DNA of 64,000 nucleotides, taken from Calditrichia bacterium. GTDB lineage: Bacteria > Calditrichota > Calditrichia > RBG-13-44-9 > J075. The stretch lies in contig JANQQU010000072.1 in assembly GCA_028284905.1 (NCBI GenBank), forward strand, positions 186,001-250,000, given 5' to 3'. Positions 27,038 to 36,128 of the stretch are shown here, one piece after another (the first letter of the stretch is position 1; every line of letters begins with the position of its first letter). The notes below the pieces were generated by a model. That model was not told the DNA's origin. It did not search any database and worked only from the letters and a program-made list of their open reading frames with translations. A program made the translations under genes and the position numbers.

Positions 27038-27180
27038 CGGCTGAATCCCGAATGATTTATATGATAGATAAAAAAGTTGACGGTACGTTTGATTCGTTTC
27101 TAAAATTTTTGGCAGTTATGAACTACAAATGAAGCTAACAGCAATCAAACATCTGAATGGGAGCAAATTAAGATGTGATT

Positions 27181-27209
27181 AAGATACTGGTTCTCGGGGA
27201 AGTTGTCAA
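27181..27209 (-). promoter_or_regulatory. Sigma-70 promoter for the receptor operon
   Basis: On the minus strand TTGACA (27204-27209), a 17-bp spacer and TATCTT (27181-27186) fit the sigma-70 consensus closely. Transcription would start near 27174 and run into the TonB-dependent receptor gene after about 137 untranslated bases. Confidence 0.7.
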
Positions 27210-27257
27210 CCCTAAAATCAATTCTAGTTAAATAAATTAATTTTAGTTAATTTTTTC

Positions 27258-27286
27258 TTGACAGATTTTTCAGGCAGCAGTATATT
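27258..27286 (+). promoter_or_regulatory. Sigma-70 promoter for the FG-GAP protein gene
   Basis: TTGACA (27258-27263), a 17-bp spacer and TATATT (27281-27286) form a near-consensus promoter, preceded by an AT-rich tract. Transcription would start near 27293, about 155 bases before the ATG at 27448. Confidence 0.75.
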
Positions 27287-27447
27287 GATACGAATCAGAC
27301 AACAAACTGCCGAATTACTTTCTTGAAGAGAACTCTTTTTACCGGGAATATCTTTTCCGTTGAATTCTTATTTTCTGCAAATATCCATTCGTTATCTAGT
27401 CAGTTAGTTCATTTTTATCTCTCTCATATAACTTGGAGGACGACTCT

Positions 27448-29079
27448 ATGAAGCACCGTTATTGGCTTTTATTTGCATTGGTCTGTCTTATTTCCAGCCC
27501 TTTGTTTTCCCAGAACACTTTTCAGAATGCCTGGCAAAATCAGACCTGGGGCGGAGGGGCATTATTTCCCAGTAGTTCCGTTTGGAATATGGTTGGTCCC
27601 TATGATTTTGATCAGGATGGTTTGGGCGATTTTGTTGCCAGCAGTTCCTGGAGCGGCACGTTTTTAAATGGTGTTTATCATTACGAAGCTTCCGCAGCCG
27701 GAGACTCGGTAGATCTATGGTGGTGGTATCATTTTGCCGAGCAGGATACAGCTGCAGACAATTTCTCAGCTGTTACTGTTGGAGATTTGGATGGTGATAA
27801 CTTAATGGAAATCATTGCCTTAAACGACTGTTTTCCCGGGCAGAACGGACTATGGATTTTTGAATGGGATCCGGATTCCAATGCGTTTCCAATTGTGCCG
27901 ACTGCAACCTGGGATTTAGGACTTTCTAACGGCATTTTTGAAGCCGGCCAGATAAATGTTGCTAACCTCGATGGCGATGCAAATCAGGAGCTGATCGTAT
28001 CTGTAATGGATGGCCCCTGGGGCACCGATGGTACCAGCCACTTAATGGTTATCGAACTGCAAAATCAAAATTTTCAGTTGCCCGCCTGGAATGTGGAAAT
28101 GCATGATACAACAACCTCCGGCTGGAGTGGCTATACCATATATACCACTGATTTGGATGATGATGGACTCCAGGAGATTCACACTGTCGGTTGGTTATTT
28201 TTTGATTATATCATCTATGAAAATACCGGCAATGATGATGAATATGCCTTGCAAAACCAATTTTTCGTAACGCTGGCGGATGAATTCTCCAACCAGGGCT
28301 TAGTCGCTGCCAATTTTGACAATGACGATAATAACGAAATGTATTTAACAACAAGTGGTGGACTATTTTACGCGGTTCAGGAAAGTGGCGACGTCAGCAC
28401 TATTAATTTTACCGATAATTTTCACTTCTTCGGATTTTATGAAGGTGGCTTACGCCAGATCCGTCAAGGTGATTTGGATAACGACCAAAAACCAGATCTA
28501 TACATGGCCGGTAACTACAACGAAGCAGTTTATGATTGGGAATACCAGGGCGGCTCCGCGATCGATCCGGCCAGCTTTATTTCCTACACAATTTTTCAGG
28601 ATGATACAACAGATGACGTCACCCCGGGATTTGATCAGGGTAAATTTCGTGCGTCCAAGCTGGTTATCGGAGATCTCGACAACGATGGCAATGGCGACAT
28701 GGTAGTATCTTCCGCCAGCCTGGCAGCAGACAAGCCAACCCTGATCATGCTGGAAAATGGTCCCAGTGTCAGTATCGACGACCAACCGGGCCATAGGCTG
28801 GATAAATTCGATCTCGCGCAGAATTATCCCAATCCATTTAATCCGGAAACGCAAATTCGCTATACGATCGAAAATGCCGGACATGTTAAGTTGTCTGTAT
28901 ACAACGTATTAGGTCAGGAGATACTCACGATACGCGATCAATATCAAGTGCCTGGTAATTACAATGTGCAATGGACCGGTGTTGATAATAATGGTGCGAA
29001 AGTACCGAGCGGCGTTTATTTCTACCGCTTAGAGGCAAATGGTAAAAAGATGAGTAAAAAGATGGTGCTTTCCCGGTAA
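27448..29079 (+). CDS. Secreted FG-GAP/VCBS-repeat protein with T9SS tail
   Basis: This 543-residue secreted protein starts with a clear signal peptide (to about SPLFSQ). The body holds repeats with the FG-GAP/VCBS calcium-binding pattern, for example GPYDFDQDGLGDFV, VGDLDGDNLMEIIA and IGDLDNDGNGDMVV, which fold as a beta-propeller and serve in adhesion or ligand binding. The C-terminus is a textbook T9SS type A tail (LAQNYPNPFNPETQIRY to KKMVLSR), so it is probably anchored or released at the cell surface. The ATG at 27448 has GGAGG 8 bases before it; the in-frame TTG at 27433 overlaps that site and is not the start. It is a single gene with its own promoter and terminator. No enzyme motif is visible. 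Confidence 0.88.
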   Translation: MKHRYWLLFALVCLISSPLFSQNTFQNAWQNQTWGGGALFPSSSVWNMVGPYDFDQDGLGDFVASSSWSGTFLNGVYHYEASAAGDSVDLWWWYHFAEQDTAADNFSAVTVGDLDGDNLMEIIALNDCFPGQNGLWIFEWDPDSNAFPIVPTATWDLGLSNGIFEAGQINVANLDGDANQELIVSVMDGPWGTDGTSHLMVIELQNQNFQLPAWNVEMHDTTTSGWSGYTIYTTDLDDDGLQEIHTVGWLFFDYIIYENTGNDDEYALQNQFFVTLADEFSNQGLVAANFDNDDNNEMYLTTSGGLFYAVQESGDVSTINFTDNFHFFGFYEGGLRQIRQGDLDNDQKPDLYMAGNYNEAVYDWEYQGGSAIDPASFISYTIFQDDTTDDVTPGFDQGKFRASKLVIGDLDNDGNGDMVVSSASLAADKPTLIMLENGPSVSIDDQPGHRLDKFDLAQNYPNPFNPETQIRYTIENAGHVKLSVYNVLGQEILTIRDQYQVPGNYNVQWTGVDNNGAKVPSGVYFYRLEANGKKMSKKMVLSR

Positions 29080-29136
29080 AATATTTTGTATTAACAGGAA
29101 AGCAATTATTCATTTAAAGTGCCAGGCTCATTTTCC

Positions 29137-29177
29137 AGAAGGCTGTAAGATTTTTCTTATAGCCTTCTCTTTTGTTT
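29137..29177 (+). terminator. Rho-independent terminator after the FG-GAP gene
   Basis: AGAAGGCTGTAAGA (29137-29150) pairs with TCTTATAGCCTTCT (29155-29168), 13 of 14 positions Watson-Crick and one G-U, across a short T loop. CTTTTGTTT follows. The rest of the gap to 29377 is AT-rich with no convincing feature. Confidence 0.8.
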
Positions 29178-29377
29178 ATCTCAAGACTATATTTCACCTC
29201 GCTTTTGACCATTCTATTTTCTCCTTTTCAACAGAAAAAGAACCAGCCTCAAAACAGTCAAACGACAGCAAATTTGCGAATTGTTTTTTTTTCTAATAAA
29301 GTATAGGGAACTTAATGCCACAAATTTTTTGCTGATGAGTTAGCATAAAATTCAACTTTAGCTGAGGGATAATTACT

Positions 29378-30808
29378 ATGAGAAAGCAACTGATACTTTT
29401 AATTTTACTCCTGAGTTTTTCGTCGATATTTTCGAAAGGCAACCTGAATATTTCAGAAGGTCAGGCGGGAGAAACGGTCATATCCGTGGATGCCCAATTG
29501 CATCAAGATTACGGATTGGCCTTTCCGATCACTTATGAATTTGCCATTCCCGCCGGCAGCGCCGATCTGCAGGCCGAGCGGAAATTTACCACATCACAAA
29601 GCTGGACGATCATGCCGGAAATGACCGCGAACGACTTTTTTAACGGCATTGAAGCGGTAAGATTTGATTACGCAAATGAGCGCGCATACCTTTCGGTTGG
29701 GTTTAGCGATGTTTCCGACTCTATATACTTAAAAATCACCAACAGTGCCGGGGACGATATCAGTGCGACCTACCTGGGGAAAACCAAGTATTACGACAAT
29801 CGCGACGCCGCTGTTACCTCTACGGCGGATGACTGGGCCGACTGGTCAAACGCTAAATTCTTACGGACAGTACGAATTTGGAGAAGTTATAATCTCTGGC
29901 TTTCCGTTGCGGTTGTTACCGGGGCCACCACCCAGGGCACCTGGCTGGATATTCAAAATCAGCTGGATTCCGGTTATGTAGAAATTGTTTCTCACTCGCG
30001 CACCCACCCGCATGTACCCTACAGCAGCGTTTGGCTGGAAGTTGCCGGCAGCAAGGCGAACCTGATTTACAATCTCGATCTCCCCGCGCATAACCGCTAT
30101 GGCGATGAAGAATACATCTATGCCTGGATCGCGCCCTACGGCGAATATGATGCGGAGATCGAAGCAATGGTCGCCGAACATGACTATCTGGTTACTCGTT
30201 TGTATTACGACGAACAACATAATTTTTCCGATTGGAACCCTGAATTAAATATGTTTAATACCGTTGGGGTTTCCCGGGAAGTCGGTCCGCTCTGGGTCGG
30301 CACTTCCGACAGCACTGTCCTTAATGAAACATTTGATACTGTCGTTGCCGCTGGCGGCGTTTACCACGTTATGTGCCACCCGAATGTGATTGAATGGGAT
30401 GAAGATTACACCTGGAGCCATTTGGAGCATATTAGCAATCATAAAAACATCTGGTATGTCGGTTTCGGACACATGTTTCTCTACCATCTGCTTCAGGACG
30501 ACATCATGCCGAGCAGTATTGCTGATAATGAAAGTGCTCAGCCGGAAGGGTTCGAGCTGGCGCAAAACTATCCGAATCCATTTAATCCGTCGACAACGAT
30601 TTCTTATACCATTCCTCGTAATGCCCATGTCAGCATTAGTGTAACAAATATGCTTGGGCAACAAGTCGCCTCATTGGTAAACCAACAAATGCCTTCCGGC
30701 ACTCATCAAACCAGATTTGATGCAGTTGCCCTTCCTTCCGGGCTTTATGTTTACACATTGAAGGCAGGTAATTATCAGCAATCCCGAAAGATGGTACTAA
30801 TGCGTTAA
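29378..30808 (+). CDS. Secreted polysaccharide deacetylase-like protein (NodB/CE4 fold) with T9SS tail
   Basis: This 476-residue protein has a signal peptide (MRKQLILLILLLSFSSIFS). After an N-terminal region of about 130 residues comes a NodB-like domain: AAVTSTADDW holds the first catalytic and metal aspartates, EIVSHSRTHPH is the HxxxH metal motif, and WIAPYGEYDAE resembles the arginine/proline motif. It may remove acetyl groups from a surface or food glycan such as chitin. The last 85 residues are a T9SS tail (LAQNYPNPFNPSTTISY to KMVLMR). GAGGG lies just before the ATG. The motifs deviate somewhat from classic CE4, so activity is probable rather than certain. A strong terminator follows at 30853. 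Confidence 0.78.
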   Translation: MRKQLILLILLLSFSSIFSKGNLNISEGQAGETVISVDAQLHQDYGLAFPITYEFAIPAGSADLQAERKFTTSQSWTIMPEMTANDFFNGIEAVRFDYANERAYLSVGFSDVSDSIYLKITNSAGDDISATYLGKTKYYDNRDAAVTSTADDWADWSNAKFLRTVRIWRSYNLWLSVAVVTGATTQGTWLDIQNQLDSGYVEIVSHSRTHPHVPYSSVWLEVAGSKANLIYNLDLPAHNRYGDEEYIYAWIAPYGEYDAEIEAMVAEHDYLVTRLYYDEQHNFSDWNPELNMFNTVGVSREVGPLWVGTSDSTVLNETFDTVVAAGGVYHVMCHPNVIEWDEDYTWSHLEHISNHKNIWYVGFGHMFLYHLLQDDIMPSSIADNESAQPEGFELAQNYPNPFNPSTTISYTIPRNAHVSISVTNMLGQQVASLVNQQMPSGTHQTRFDAVALPSGLYVYTLKAGNYQQSRKMVLMR

Positions 30809-30852
30809 TACACTAAAATATTCCGAGCAGTCTTTAGAAGCATGCAATCATT

Positions 30853-30882
30853 TAGCCCGGGATCAACCTCCCGGGCTATCTT
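30853..30882 (+). terminator. Strong hairpin terminator
   Basis: TAGCCCGGGA (30853-30862) and TCCCGGGCTA (30869-30878) are perfect complements with a 6-base loop. TCTTAAT follows, so the T tract is short, but the stem is very stable. Confidence 0.8.
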
Positions 30883-31026
30883 AATATGAGCCCTGCTCGA
30901 TTTAAATTAAAGCTGAAGAAAAACCCCAATTTTGATTCTTTTACTGTTATTGCCAATCTTAATCCACTTACCAGACCATTCTTTTCAAATCATCCCCGGT
31001 TTTTATTCGCACCGGCAATTTTCATC

Positions 31027-31055
31027 TTGACAAATAAATATGTGCACTGTATTTT
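31027..31055 (+). promoter_or_regulatory. Sigma-70 promoter for the cytochrome/DUF1501/chitinase operon
   Basis: TTGACA (31027-31032), a 17-bp spacer and TATTTT (31050-31055). The operator-like palindrome begins 4 bases after the -10 box, covering the expected start site. Confidence 0.72.
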
Positions 31056-31059
31056 AATC

Positions 31060-31086
31060 CAGTTTCTTTTGACTAAAGACTAACTA
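31060..31086 (+). promoter_or_regulatory. Operator-like palindrome, copy 1 (degenerate)
   Basis: Left arm CAGTTTCTTTTG (31060-31071), centre ACT, right arm AAAGACTAACTA (31075-31086). The left arm matches TAGTTTGTTTTG in 10 of 12 bases and the right arm matches CAAAACAAACTA in 9 of 12. Its start lies 10 bp from the first base of the -10 box, exactly as at 40581. Confidence 0.6.
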
Positions 31087-31161
31087 AAACAGAATTTCCG
31101 CTACCCCATTTCCGATTTCGTCGACTAAGATTTTTACATATAAAAAACACAGTGAACTCCT

Positions 31162-33465
31162 ATGAAAAGAATCTGGCCCTGGCTGATGCTCTCATTAGTT
31201 CTCGTGCTAATGAGTTGCAATCAGTCCCCTTCCGACGATCCTCAAACCAGTCTCCCAGCGGTGGTTGACTACAATTTTCATATCAAACCAATTATCTCCG
31301 ATCGCTGCTTTAAATGTCACGGTCCGGATGAAAACACCCGCGAAGCCAATTTCCGTCTGGACACCCGCGATGGCATGTTTGCAGCCATTGGGGAGCAGAA
31401 GGATCATTTCGCCATTCTTCCCGGGCAGCCAGATAGCAGCGCCATCCTCCATCGCTTAACCACGGAAAATCCCGACGATCGGATGCCGCCGCCGGAGAGC
31501 AATCTTAGTGTGTCAGAATATGAAATTGCTTTAATCCGTAAATGGATCGAGCAGGGCGCCAACTGGAAAAAGCACTGGTCGCTTATCCCCCCGGTTAAAT
31601 CAGCCAGCCCGGCAGTAAACGACGCATCCTGGCCGCAAAACGAGATCGACCGCTTCGTTCTTGCCAGGTTGCAGCAGGAATCTTTAAAGCCTTCTCCGCA
31701 AGCCAGCCGGGAAACACTCATCCGGCGGGTCACCTTCGATTTAACCGGCCTTCCCCCGACACTGCAGGAGATTGAAGACTTTCTGCAGGATGATGCAGCA
31801 AACGCCTATGAAAAGGTGGTCGACCGCCTCTTAACATCTGCGGATTATGGAGAAAAGATGGCCGTGTACTGGCTGGATGCCGCTCGCTACGCCGATACCC
31901 ACGGCTACCAGGATGACCTGCCCCGCACTATGTGGCCCTGGCGGGATTGGGTAATCAATGCATTTAATGAGAACCTTTCCTACGACCAATTTGTTCGCTG
32001 GCAACTGGCTGGCGATCTGCTACCGAATGCCACCGCGGAACAAATTCTTGCCACTGGCTTCAACCGCAACCATAAGATTACCCAGGAAGGCGGCGTTATC
32101 GATGAAGAATATCGCACCGAGTATGTCGCCGACCGCACCCAAACTTTCGGCACCGTCTTTATGGGGCTAACGGTGGAATGCGCCCGCTGTCATGATCATA
32201 AATACGATCAGTTTACCACGCAGGAGTTCTACGAGCTTTTTGCCTTCTTCAACAATGTGCCGGAGAAAGGCGTTATCGAATACGACAATAAAACGCCGGA
32301 ACCCAAGCTCTCACTCACACCGGAAGAAGTGCGGGCGAAATTACCATTTATCACCCATATCGATTCCGGTGTTCCCCTGGAAACCATGGTAATGCAAGAC
32401 ATGCCGGAAGCGCGCCACACTTTCATTTTGAAACGCGGTGAATATGATCATCCCACCACAGCGGTTCAGGCGGCAACACCGGCAAATCTCGCCACTTTCC
32501 CCCAGGACGCACCGGCAAATCGCCTCGGTCTGGCGGAATGGTTACTTTCTCCCGAACATCCGTTATTTTCCCGGGTAACCGTCAATCGTTTCTGGCAACA
32601 GTATTTTGGACAAGGCATTGTCGCCACTGCCGATGATTTTGGCAACCAGGGATCGCTACCGACCCATCCGGCCTTGCTCGATTGGCTGGCAGTTACTTTC
32701 CGGGAATCCGGCTGGGATGTAAAAGAATTTCAGAAGATGATCGTTATGTCGGCGACCTATCGTCAATCTTCCCAGGCAGATGAGGCATTACTGAAGCGGG
32801 ATCCAGCAAACGAATTGCTCGCCCGCGGTCCCCGCTACCGCTTACCGGCGGAAGTTATTCGGGATAACGCCCTCGCCATCAGCGGATTGCTTGTGAAAAA
32901 GATTGGTGGACCAAGTGTGAAGCCTTATCAACCGGACGGATTATGGGCAGAGACGACGTCCGGGCAGGGGCTAACCAAATATGTCCCGGATGTAGGCGAC
33001 AAGCTCTATCGGAAAAGCCTTTACACATTCTGGAAGCGCACTGTCCCTCCGCCATCCATGATGACTTTTGACGCAGCATCGCGGGATCTCTGCATTGTTC
33101 GCCGGCAGAGCACCAGCACGCCTCTGCAATCGCTGGTATTAATCAACGATCCGCAAATGGTAGAAGCCGCCCGGATGATGGCTGTGCAGATGATGCAGGT
33201 AGGCGATCAATCCTCCCAGGATGCCCTGGTTACCGGGTTTCGTATGGCGACCTCCCGCTTTCCCGGCAGTGAAGAATTAAGTCTTCTGAAAGAGATGTAT
33301 GCCGAAAATCTCGCCAGATTCAAGGAGACCCCGGAAGCCGCGACTGAACTACTTGGCGTTGGAGAAACACCGCTGCCCGATGATATCGATAAAATCCGTT
33401 GCGCCGCTTTAACTGTGGTTGCCAGCACTTTATTGAATTTGTACGAGACGGTTACCAAGACTTGA
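31162..33465 (+). CDS. Planctomycete-type cytochrome lipoprotein (PSCyt1, DUF1549, DUF1553)
   Basis: This 767-residue lipoprotein has a signal ending LMSC (cysteine at about residue 19). A PSCyt1 domain carries a heme c site, CFKCH (49-53). A DUF1549 (PSCyt2) domain spans about 150-360 and includes a second heme c motif, CARCH (340-344), within ECARCHDHKYDQF. A DUF1553 (PSD1) domain follows to about 730. This composition is characteristic of Planctomycetes and of some FCB genomes, where it nearly always adjoins a DUF1501 gene, as here (64 bp downstream). Its function is not established; a surface redox role in polysaccharide use has been proposed by context. The gene is first in an operon under the promoter at 31027. 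Confidence 0.88.
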   Translation: MKRIWPWLMLSLVLVLMSCNQSPSDDPQTSLPAVVDYNFHIKPIISDRCFKCHGPDENTREANFRLDTRDGMFAAIGEQKDHFAILPGQPDSSAILHRLTTENPDDRMPPPESNLSVSEYEIALIRKWIEQGANWKKHWSLIPPVKSASPAVNDASWPQNEIDRFVLARLQQESLKPSPQASRETLIRRVTFDLTGLPPTLQEIEDFLQDDAANAYEKVVDRLLTSADYGEKMAVYWLDAARYADTHGYQDDLPRTMWPWRDWVINAFNENLSYDQFVRWQLAGDLLPNATAEQILATGFNRNHKITQEGGVIDEEYRTEYVADRTQTFGTVFMGLTVECARCHDHKYDQFTTQEFYELFAFFNNVPEKGVIEYDNKTPEPKLSLTPEEVRAKLPFITHIDSGVPLETMVMQDMPEARHTFILKRGEYDHPTTAVQAATPANLATFPQDAPANRLGLAEWLLSPEHPLFSRVTVNRFWQQYFGQGIVATADDFGNQGSLPTHPALLDWLAVTFRESGWDVKEFQKMIVMSATYRQSSQADEALLKRDPANELLARGPRYRLPAEVIRDNALAISGLLVKKIGGPSVKPYQPDGLWAETTSGQGLTKYVPDVGDKLYRKSLYTFWKRTVPPPSMMTFDAASRDLCIVRRQSTSTPLQSLVLINDPQMVEAARMMAVQMMQVGDQSSQDALVTGFRMATSRFPGSEELSLLKEMYAENLARFKETPEAATELLGVGETPLPDDIDKIRCAALTVVASTLLNLYETVTKT

Positions 33466-33528
33466 TTTTTTCAGCTACAGTAATAAGAGAGACGGTAAAA
33501 GAAGAAACAATAGAAATGAGGTTGACTG

Positions 33529-34998
33529 ATGGAAAAAGAGTTTAATGAACATTGCTGCAATATGAACCGGCGGCACTTTCTTTCCAAAATGAGCCTGGGG
33601 CTTGGCAGCGTTGCGCTTGGTTCGTTATTGAATCCCAGGCTATTGTTTGGAGGATCGGACAAGAAAGTATCTGATCTTTCCGGCGTATTGCCGGCCCCCC
33701 ACTTCGCCCCAAAAGCCAAGCGGATCATTTATCTTTTTCAAAGCGGTGGCCCTTCGCAGCTAGAAACCTTCGATTACAAACCATTACTGCGGGAGCAAAA
33801 TGGCCAGGAACTTCCCGCCTCTGTTCGCATGGGCCAACGGCTCACCGGCATGACATCCGGGCAGGATTCTTTCCCCCTCGCCGGATCACAATACGAGTTT
33901 AGCCGTCATGGTAAAAACGGCACCTGGGTCAGCGAACTTTTCCCATACACCGCTAAAATTGTTGATGAATTATGCATCGTCCGCTCCATGTATACCGAGG
34001 CAATCAACCACGATCCGGCAATCACATTTTTCCAAACCGGCTCCCAACAACCGGGCCGTCCCAGCATTGGCGCCTGGATGAGCTACGGCCTGGGCAGCAT
34101 GAATAACAATCTGCCAACATTTTGTGTGCTGCTTTCCCGGGGCAGTGGGCGTCCGCAGGGGCAGCCGCTTTATTCTCGCCTGTGGGGCAATGGCTTTTTG
34201 CACTCATTGCATCAGGGTGTGCAGTTCCGGGCAGGCAAGGATCCGGTTCTCTACCTGAACGATCCCCCCGGTATTGATCGCATGGACCGGCGCAGTATGC
34301 TGGATTATCTCGGGAAACTGAATCAGCATGCCTGGCAAAAATTCGGCGATCCGGAGATTGTCACCAGAATCGCACAATACGAGATGGCTTACCGGATGCA
34401 GACCTCCGTGCCGGAAGCAATGGATATTTCCGATGAGCCGGACAGCATCTACCGGATGTACGGGCCGGATTCCACCGTGCCGGGCACCTATGCTGCAAAC
34501 TGCCTGCTGGCGCGCCGGCTGATAGAACGGGATGTGCGCTTCGTGCAGCTATACCACATGGGCTGGGACCAGCATTTTGATTTACCGATACAAATCCGCG
34601 GTCAAGCGAAGGATGTAGACCAGGCCTCCGCGGCACTGGTGCTGGATTTAAAACAGCGCGGCTTGCTGGATGAAACTCTGGTTATTTGGGGCGGCGAATT
34701 CGGGCGCACCAATTATTCCCAGGGGAAACTGACAAAAACCAATTACGGGCGGGACCATCATCCCCGCTGCTTTTCTATCTGGATGGCCGGCGGCGGTGTT
34801 AAGCCGGGCGTGGTTTATGGTGAGACCGATGAATTTGGATATAACATTGCTAAAAATCCGGTGCATGTCCATGATTTTCAGGCGACGCTATTACACCTTC
34901 TCGGTATCGATCATGAACGATTAATTTTTAAACATCAGGGCCGCCGTTTCCGCTTGACCGATGTTAGCGGGAAAGTAATGCACGATCTCCTTAGCTGA
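33529..34998 (+). CDS. DUF1501 (sulfatase-like fold) Tat-exported protein
   Basis: This 489-residue protein has an N-terminal twin-arginine signal ([14 protein letters not shown]). The mature part is DUF1501, a relative of the alkaline phosphatase/sulfatase fold: [16 protein letters not shown] near the start, [13 protein letters not shown], and [14 protein letters not shown] and GRDHHPRCF near residue 400. It is the standard partner of DUF1549/DUF1553 proteins, and the gene follows that one with GAGGT before the ATG. Activity is unknown; hydrolysis of sulfate or phosphate esters is possible from the fold only. Confidence 0.87.
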   Translation: MEKEFNEHCCNMNRRHFLSKMSLGLGSVALGSLLNPRLLFGGSDKKVSDLSGVLPAPHFAPKAKRIIYLFQSGGPSQLETFDYKPLLREQNGQELPASVRMGQRLTGMTSGQDSFPLAGSQYEFSRHGKNGTWVSELFPYTAKIVDELCIVRSMYTEAINHDPAITFFQTGSQQPGRPSIGAWMSYGLGSMNNNLPTFCVLLSRGSGRPQGQPLYSRLWGNGFLHSLHQGVQFRAGKDPVLYLNDPPGIDRMDRRSMLDYLGKLNQHAWQKFGDPEIVTRIAQYEMAYRMQTSVPEAMDISDEPDSIYRMYGPDSTVPGTYAANCLLARRLIERDVRFVQLYHMGWDQHFDLPIQIRGQAKDVDQASAALVLDLKQRGLLDETLVIWGGEFGRTNYSQGKLTKTNYGRDHHPRCFSIWMAGGGVKPGVVYGETDEFGYNIAKNPVHVHDFQATLLHLLGIDHERLIFKHQGRRFRLTDVSGKVMHDLLS

Positions 34999-35043
34999 TA
35001 ACAATCATGCAAATGGCGCAGAGATAAGAATGGAATCAAACGA

Positions 35044-36090
35044 ATGGACCGAAGAACTTTCATTACAAAAACAACAGCCCTCATTGGGGGCAGTTTACTA
35101 TTACCGGGTTGCATAAGGAATAATTCAGAGATGAATACTGCAGAAAAAATTATCCTCGGGCATGGTTCACATCAGTATCATCTCGATTATCACTGGGGCC
35201 AGCTGGATGCCAATAAAACGCCGGTGAACGATTGCCATGAAATGGTGATGGATTCCCGCAAGCGTATTATTCTCCTGACCAACGAGACCCGGAACAACAT
35301 TATCATCTATGATAAATCCGGTAAACTGCTGGAAACCTGGGGGAGTGAATATCCCGGCGCTCATGGACTAACCCTCTGGAATGGCGGAGACGAAGATTTC
35401 CTCTTCATATGCGATTATGAACGCCATGAGGTGATTAAAACAACCGTCTCCGGTCGAGTATTGATGACGCTGCCCTGCCCGATGGAGAGCGGTAAATATG
35501 CTTCCCCGGATCAATATCGGCCGACAGAAACCGCCGTCGCCGCGAATGGTGATATTTATGTGGCGGATGGATATGGCGAGCAGTACATCATTCAATATAA
35601 TCACAAAGGTGAGTTGATTCGGGTGTTTGGTGGCCGTGGGGATAATGACGATCAGTTTCATAATGCCCATGGCATTTGTATTGATGACCGGCAGAAAGAC
35701 GCCCCGACCCTGCTCATCACCGCTCGTCAGCAAAATTGCCTGAAGCGCTTTACCCTGGATGGCAAGTACATCTCAACAATCCATCTCCCCGGCGCCTATA
35801 TTTGCCGGCCGGTGATTGATGATAAGAACGTTTACCTGGCGGTGCTAATCTCGAAAATGCCCTGGGATTCGCAATCGGGATTTGTGCTGGTCCTGGATGA
35901 AAATGATCGCCTGGTATCGAACATCGGCGGCAGCGTGCCTCTTTACGAAGATGGGAAACTGCAGCAGCTGCACCAGGTTGTCCGGGTCTTCAAACATCCC
36001 CATGATGTTTGTATCGACAATGATAAAAATCTCTACGTAGCCCAATGGCTTTCCGGGAAAATGTATCCGATAAAACTAAATCGTATTTAA
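35044..36090 (+). CDS. NHL-type beta-propeller lipoprotein with Tat signal
   Basis: This 348-residue protein begins MDRRTFITKTTALIGG, a twin-arginine signal, ending in a lipobox LLPGC. The rest is a six-bladed propeller with NHL-like blades (AVAANGDIYVADGYGEQYI, FHNAHGICIDDR, HPHDVCIDNDKNLYVAQW). Such propellers bind ligands or act as lyases and lactonases; no catalytic set is obvious. It lies 45 bp after the DUF1501 gene. The Shine-Dalgarno sequence is weak. The following small gene (36129) starts after its stop in another frame. Confidence 0.82.
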   Translation: MDRRTFITKTTALIGGSLLLPGCIRNNSEMNTAEKIILGHGSHQYHLDYHWGQLDANKTPVNDCHEMVMDSRKRIILLTNETRNNIIIYDKSGKLLETWGSEYPGAHGLTLWNGGDEDFLFICDYERHEVIKTTVSGRVLMTLPCPMESGKYASPDQYRPTETAVAANGDIYVADGYGEQYIIQYNHKGELIRVFGGRGDNDDQFHNAHGICIDDRQKDAPTLLITARQQNCLKRFTLDGKYISTIHLPGAYICRPVIDDKNVYLAVLISKMPWDSQSGFVLVLDENDRLVSNIGGSVPLYEDGKLQQLHQVVRVFKHPHDVCIDNDKNLYVAQWLSGKMYPIKLNRI

Positions 36091-36128
36091 GCAATCAACA
36101 CTCAAAGTCAGCTTCAGAACAGAAAATT

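Larger units (their letters stand above)
27038..27447. other. Divergent intergenic region with two promoters and one operator-like half-site
   Basis: This 410-bp gap separates the receptor operon (minus) from the FG-GAP protein gene (plus). It contains two well-formed sigma-70 promoters pointing apart. Between them is an AT-rich tract with two TAGTTAA copies (27225-27231 and 27244-27250), like an UP element. Downstream on the plus side TAGTTCATTTTT (27405-27416) matches one arm of the 40.6-kb palindrome in 11 of 12 bases, without a partner arm. I see no open reading frame of merit. Confidence 0.6.
30809..31161. other. Intergenic region: terminator, promoter and operator
   Basis: This 353-bp gap holds the terminator of the deacetylase gene (30853-30878), an AT-rich stretch without a credible gene, then a sigma-70 promoter (31027-31055) and a palindromic operator (31060-31086) in front of the cytochrome-type operon. 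The leader before the ATG at 31162 lacks a Shine-Dalgarno sequence. Confidence 0.7.

Noticed and set aside
30886-31083. 65-residue frame before the cytochrome-type gene
   Set aside because: It overlaps the promoter and operator, has no ribosome site and unlikely composition; I read the region as non-coding.
36045-36128. Longer start for the free-standing binding module
   Set aside because: It would overlap the propeller gene and add a polar stretch with no domain match or signal peptide; ATG 36129 lies right before the domain.
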